A stretch of DNA of 64,000 nt. Source: Prevotella lacticifex (GTDB taxonomy: Bacteria > Bacteroidota > Bacteroidia > Bacteroidales > Bacteroidaceae). The first letter of the stretch is position 1. Each line of letters opens with the position of its first letter. The position numbers were made by a program, and so were the translations under genes. A model generated the notes under the pieces. It had not been told where the DNA came from. It did not search any database and was given only the letters and a program-made list of their open reading frames with translations. The DNA lies in NCBI RefSeq assembly GCF_019973375.1, contig NZ_BPTV01000002.1:791228-855227 (forward strand), written 5' to 3'. Of the stretch, positions 61,306-64,000 are shown one piece after another.

Positions 61306-62760
61306 TTATCCCTTTGCAACCTTATATATCTTGTACCCCGTGGCGGCAACGATGATGCTCGTCAGCGGGGCGAGGATATTGAAGAAACAATAGGGTAGGT
61401 AGGTGAGCGTGGGCACATTGAGGACCGTCGACTGGGTCATGCCGCAGGTGCTCCAGGGGATGAGGACCGAGGTGACGGTGCTGGAGTCCTCGATGCTCCG
61501 GCTGAGCAGCCGCGGCTCGTAGCCCTCCTTGCGGTATATCTCGCCGAACATGCTGGCATTGAGCATGATAGAGAGAAACTGGTCGGCGGCAGTGGCGTTG
61601 AAGAAGATGCCGGAGACGACCGTTGAGGCCACCAGTCCCACCCGTGTCCTGGTGAGCGGAATGACGAGGCTGACGATATTGGCGAGCATCCCGCTGGCTT
61701 TCAGTACCCCTCCGAAGCAGATGGCGCAGAGGATTATCCATACCGTATTGAGCATGCCGGCCATACCGCGGGTGGCCAAAAGGGCGTTGACGGGGGCAAA
61801 TCCGCTGTCGACGGACGTGGAACCGAAACAGCTCACCATAGCACCCTTGAAGAGGATTACCGCCGACGGGACCGTTCCCGGTGCTGCCGCATTGGCTACT
61901 CCGCTGACCTCGGCGAGCACCTGGGGCTGGAAGATGACGGCAAAGACGATGGCGAGCACCGACGAGGCGAAGAGAACGATGATGGCGGGCAGCTTCTTAT
62001 ATATCATCGCACCGGTGGCCACGGGTACGAGGAGGAGCCACGGACTGAGGTCGAATTTCGACGACAGGGCCGTGGTGAACGCCGTCGTGTCTATCGATGC
62101 CGCTGAGGGCGAGAGGAATCCTGCCGTGAGGAAGATGAGCAGTGTGATGGTGAACGCCGGTACCGTCGTGATGGTCATATATTTAATATGTGTGAAGAGG
62201 GGAGTGCCGCAGAGCGAGGAGGCCAGGACGGTGGTGTCGGAGAGTGGCGACATCTTATCGCCGAAATATGCGCCGGAGAGTATGGCTCCCGCCGTCCACC
62301 CGTCGCTGAAGCCTTCGGCCTTGCCGATGCCCATCAGAGCCACGCCGATGGTGGCCACGGTGGTCCACGAGCTACCGGTCATTACCGAGACGATGGCGCT
62401 GATGAGGCAGCTCGTGATGAGGAAGACGTGGGGGTTGATGATCTGCATGCCGTAGTAGATGAGCATGGGCACGATGCCGCTGACCATCCACGTGCCCGAC
62501 AACAGTCCGATGAGCAGGAGGATGACAATGGGCGAGCCTATGCTGCCGATGGAATGGTTGATTTCGGCCTCGAGGGTCTTCCACGACTTATGAAAGAAGA
62601 GGATGGCTATGAGAACGGCGATGCCCGTAGAGACGATGAGCACCAACTGACTGGGCCCCGACAGTGCGTCGATGCCGTAAACGCGGATGACCACTGCCAA
62701 GAAGACTATCAGAAAGGCCACCGGCGTGATGGAGAGGATGTATTTACGAATATTCTTCAT
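61306..62760 (-). CDS. nhaC: NhaC-family Na+/H+ antiporter
   Basis: The 484-residue inner-membrane protein has about 11-12 hydrophobic helices and matches the NhaC family. Typical parts are LLLIGLLSGTWMVSGIVPML (about 77-96), VMTGSSWTTVATIGVALMGI (about 126-145), GAYFGDKMSPLSDTTVLASS (about 163-182) and SVLIPWSTCGMTQSTVLNVP near the C-terminus. The GDKxSPLSDTT tract is the family signature. It would exchange Na+ for H+ (or, in relatives, malate-Na+ for lactate-H+). It is monocistronic with its own promoter. Subtype (NhaC against MleN) cannot be settled by eye. Confidence 0.93.
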   Translation of the reverse strand: MKNIRKYILSITPVAFLIVFLAVVIRVYGIDALSGPSQLVLIVSTGIAVLIAILFFHKSWKTLEAEINHSIGSIGSPIVILLLIGLLSGTWMVSGIVPMLIYYGMQIINPHVFLITSCLISAIVSVMTGSSWTTVATIGVALMGIGKAEGFSDGWTAGAILSGAYFGDKMSPLSDTTVLASSLCGTPLFTHIKYMTITTVPAFTITLLIFLTAGFLSPSAASIDTTAFTTALSSKFDLSPWLLLVPVATGAMIYKKLPAIIVLFASSVLAIVFAVIFQPQVLAEVSGVANAAAPGTVPSAVILFKGAMVSCFGSTSVDSGFAPVNALLATRGMAGMLNTVWIILCAICFGGVLKASGMLANIVSLVIPLTRTRVGLVASTVVSGIFFNATAADQFLSIMLNASMFGEIYRKEGYEPRLLSRSIEDSSTVTSVLIPWSTCGMTQSTVLNVPTLTYLPYCFFNILAPLTSIIVAATGYKIYKVAKG

Positions 62761-62777
62761 ACTTGCTAATTATGTTG

Positions 62778-62785
62778 CAAAATTA
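62778..62785 (-). promoter_or_regulatory. Bacteroidetes -7 element TAATTTTG (minus strand)
   Basis: CAAAATTA on the plus strand, 17 bases before the antiporter start. Confidence 0.65.
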
Positions 62786-62799
62786 CGAATAAAACCCCG

Positions 62800-63453
62800 A
62801 AAAGGCGACAAAGTCAGCCAGTAATCCGCCAATTAATCTGTATCGTAAAAGTTCATAAAAGCCCGAAAAACCGCAAAGAACACAAAGACTGCGCCAACAA
62901 CACGGAAAAATCCTTGCGGAATCTTTGCGCCCTTAGCGGCTTGGCGAGGAATCTTTGGTAATTCTCTGCCACGAGAAAGCCCCGACGGGGCTGTCAGTGG
63001 CAGAGAATATAATATAAACGCAGACGGACCTAAACCTTACACACCCGTCCCTACAAAGGGCTAACGTTAACAACACATTGGTTATCAATGTGTTGCACCT
63101 ATCCACCGTAGGGGCTGGGTTTATCCCAGCCCTACTAACTGCGGGCAAGAATTAAGGTAGATACTCTGCAGCAATGGATGAAAAATAAAGTAGCTGCCCA
63201 CGCAGCTGCGAGGATGGGGATAAACCCCACCCCTACGGTGGCAGAGTGCTGCAAGAGTCTTATAATCAATGTTTTACATAGGATGTCAGTCTGACTTTAT
63301 CCCCATTGTCGCAGTTGCGGACGAGAAATAAGGTAAATGCCCGCAGTTAGTAGCTGGGGGTTATCCCCATCCTACTTCAACGTGGGTGTTTTTTTCTGTC
63401 TGCCAACACAAAGCCCCGACGGGGCTGGAAGAGGCAGAGGTATAATTCTTTTC
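62800..63453. repeat. Gene-free block of hairpin repeats
   Basis: One degenerate AACCGCAAAGAACACAAAG module (about 62870), an AGCCCCGACGGGGCT hairpin (about 62981), GGTTTATCCCAGCC and inverted GGGATAAACCCCACC hairpins (about 63117, 63217) and a further AGCCCCGACGGGGCT near 63413. No gene seen. Confidence 0.75.
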
Positions 63454-63521
63454 CTGACTTTAGCGTTGCGTCACCCCAAATCTCCTACATGTCAAATAAA
63501 AGGCTTGATTTGCCCCTGCTC
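63454..63521 (-). mobile_element. Right-end fragment of an IS1634-type element
   Basis: CTGACTTTAGCGTTGCGTCA to GATTTGCCCCTGCTC equals, in reverse, the terminal 68 bases of the element at 18203-21536. It stops abruptly and is followed directly by the end of a second copy. Confidence 0.85.
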
Positions 63522-63833
63522 CCGGCTTTAGCGTTGCGTCACCCTAAATCTCCTACATGTCAAATAAAGGCTTGATTTGCCCCTGCTCGTCGGTCAGAAA
63601 TAAGGTTTTATTGATGATTTTATCGTTGGGCAGCTTTACATAGACGGTTGGAATCGTCTTGGCTATCTTTAGTACCTTGTCTACACTCATGTGTATGCCA
63701 TATGATGGCAGCAGCCTCTGCAATTCCTTATATACCTTGTAAGCAATGAAGCAAATGCAGACATGCGCTTCGATACGTCTTTCGGTAAAATGAAACATAG
63801 GTCTCATCTCCAAATGGCCTTGCTGATTCTAAA
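63522..63833 (-). pseudogene. C-terminal fragment of an IS1634-family transposase
   Basis: The minus strand encodes MEMRPMFHFTERRIEAHVCI to DEQGQIKPLFDM (63553-63813), matching the C-terminus of the split transposase at 18315-21505 with one visible difference (NDKI for NGKI). Just upstream AAGGCCATTTGG replaces AAGGGCAATTTGG, a one-base loss that shifts frame, and homology ends at about 63833. It is therefore a broken remnant with its own terminal repeat (CGGCTTTAGCG). Confidence 0.85.
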
Positions 63834-63836
63834 GAA

Positions 63837-63858
63837 GTTATGTAAAGCTTTACATAAC
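63837..63858. repeat. Perfect 22-bp palindrome
   Basis: GTTATGTAAAG and CTTTACATAAC are exact reverse complements with no spacer. It lies exactly between two IS fragments. Confidence 0.9.
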
Positions 63859-63875
63859 GTTTTCAGAGTCCTTAA

Positions 63876-64000
63876 AACGATCTGGATATCAGACCGGTAT
63901 ACCACAAAAGCGATGAAAGCATCAAGGCCCATCTTCATCTGGCCATCCTCGCCTATTGGGTCGTATCCACTGCAAGATACATGTTGCGCAAGGGAGGCAT
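63876..64000 (+). pseudogene. IS1634-type transposase C-terminal fragment at the window edge
   Basis: In one plus-strand frame NDLDIRPVYHKSDESIKAHL and HLAILAYWVVSTARYMLRKG match the RPVYH..KAH..L region near the C-terminus of IS1634-type transposases. A stop precedes it in frame and no start is present, so it is a fragment as far as visible; it continues beyond the window. Confidence 0.75.

Overview
The window reads as a chromosomal segment of a Bacteroidales bacterium, most likely Prevotella or a close relative. The reasons are the many TAnnTTTG promoter elements (often TACCTTTG) upstream of genes, the general lack of strong Shine-Dalgarno sites, an HU-type protein followed by a smalltalk-like small protein, a DUF1573 protein, ParA with a DUF3408-like partner, and IS1634-, ISL3- and IS4-type insertion sequences. 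No species call is possible from sequence alone. Housekeeping and envelope genes sit as islands in an unusually large amount of repetitive, gene-free DNA.

Layout. 1-8 kb: an edge-cut IS1634-type transposase, a GT4 glycosyltransferase, an ISL3 element and an esterase-like phytase-domain protein, embedded in hairpin repeats and tandem arrays. 8.1-12.1 kb: a tight four-gene minus-strand operon (GT39/83-type transferase, polyprenyl-phosphate GT2, double LAB_N protein, UDP-glucuronate 4-epimerase-like enzyme) that looks like a lipid A or glycan sugar-addition pathway, possibly galacturonate. 12.2-17.3 kb: pyrimidine-rich tandem repeats, tRNA-Ser(GCU) and tRNA-Glu(CUC), an EamA transporter, then about 2.5 kb of gene-free DNA studded with a short motif ending in TGTCGC. 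17.8-21.9 kb: an IS1634-type element interrupted by a second IS and flanked by exact-boundary 379-bp direct repeats. 22-25.8 kb: very AT-rich spacers around a membrane protein, ParA and a putative DNA-binding partner, followed by a 4-unit repeat array and a nested palindrome, resembling a partition cassette. 25.8-28.3 kb: modular hairpin repeats. 29-31.5 kb: a BsuBI/PstI-type restriction-modification pair beside a second ISL3 copy. 33-37.2 kb: an M15 peptidase, a 1950-bp IS, an HU-HIG-type protein and a smalltalk-like gene.

38.8-50.2 kb holds the best candidate for a notable system: a type I restriction-modification operon (hsdR-hsdM-rhuM-hsdS) with a tyrosine recombinase, a second oppositely oriented hsdS N-terminal half, a silent hsdS C-terminal half, and shared 16-18-bp junction sites. 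The sites are placed so that inversion would move one target-recognition cassette between two convergent N-terminal halves; in-frame joining and stop codons work in both orientations on paper. One alternative half is interrupted by an IS with a 7-bp duplication, and the silent half is truncated against a group II intron reverse-transcriptase fragment.

50.9-64 kb: a DUF1573 protein, an Ala/Asp/Ser-rich lipoprotein, HtpG, an L-cysteine desulfidase-family protein whose probable leader carries a strict 20-bp repeat array, an AAA/DUF4143 ATPase with a 33-bp array upstream of its promoter, an NhaC-type antiporter, and fragments of IS1634-type elements at the right edge.

All assignments were made by eye from motifs and remembered family features; no database search was run.
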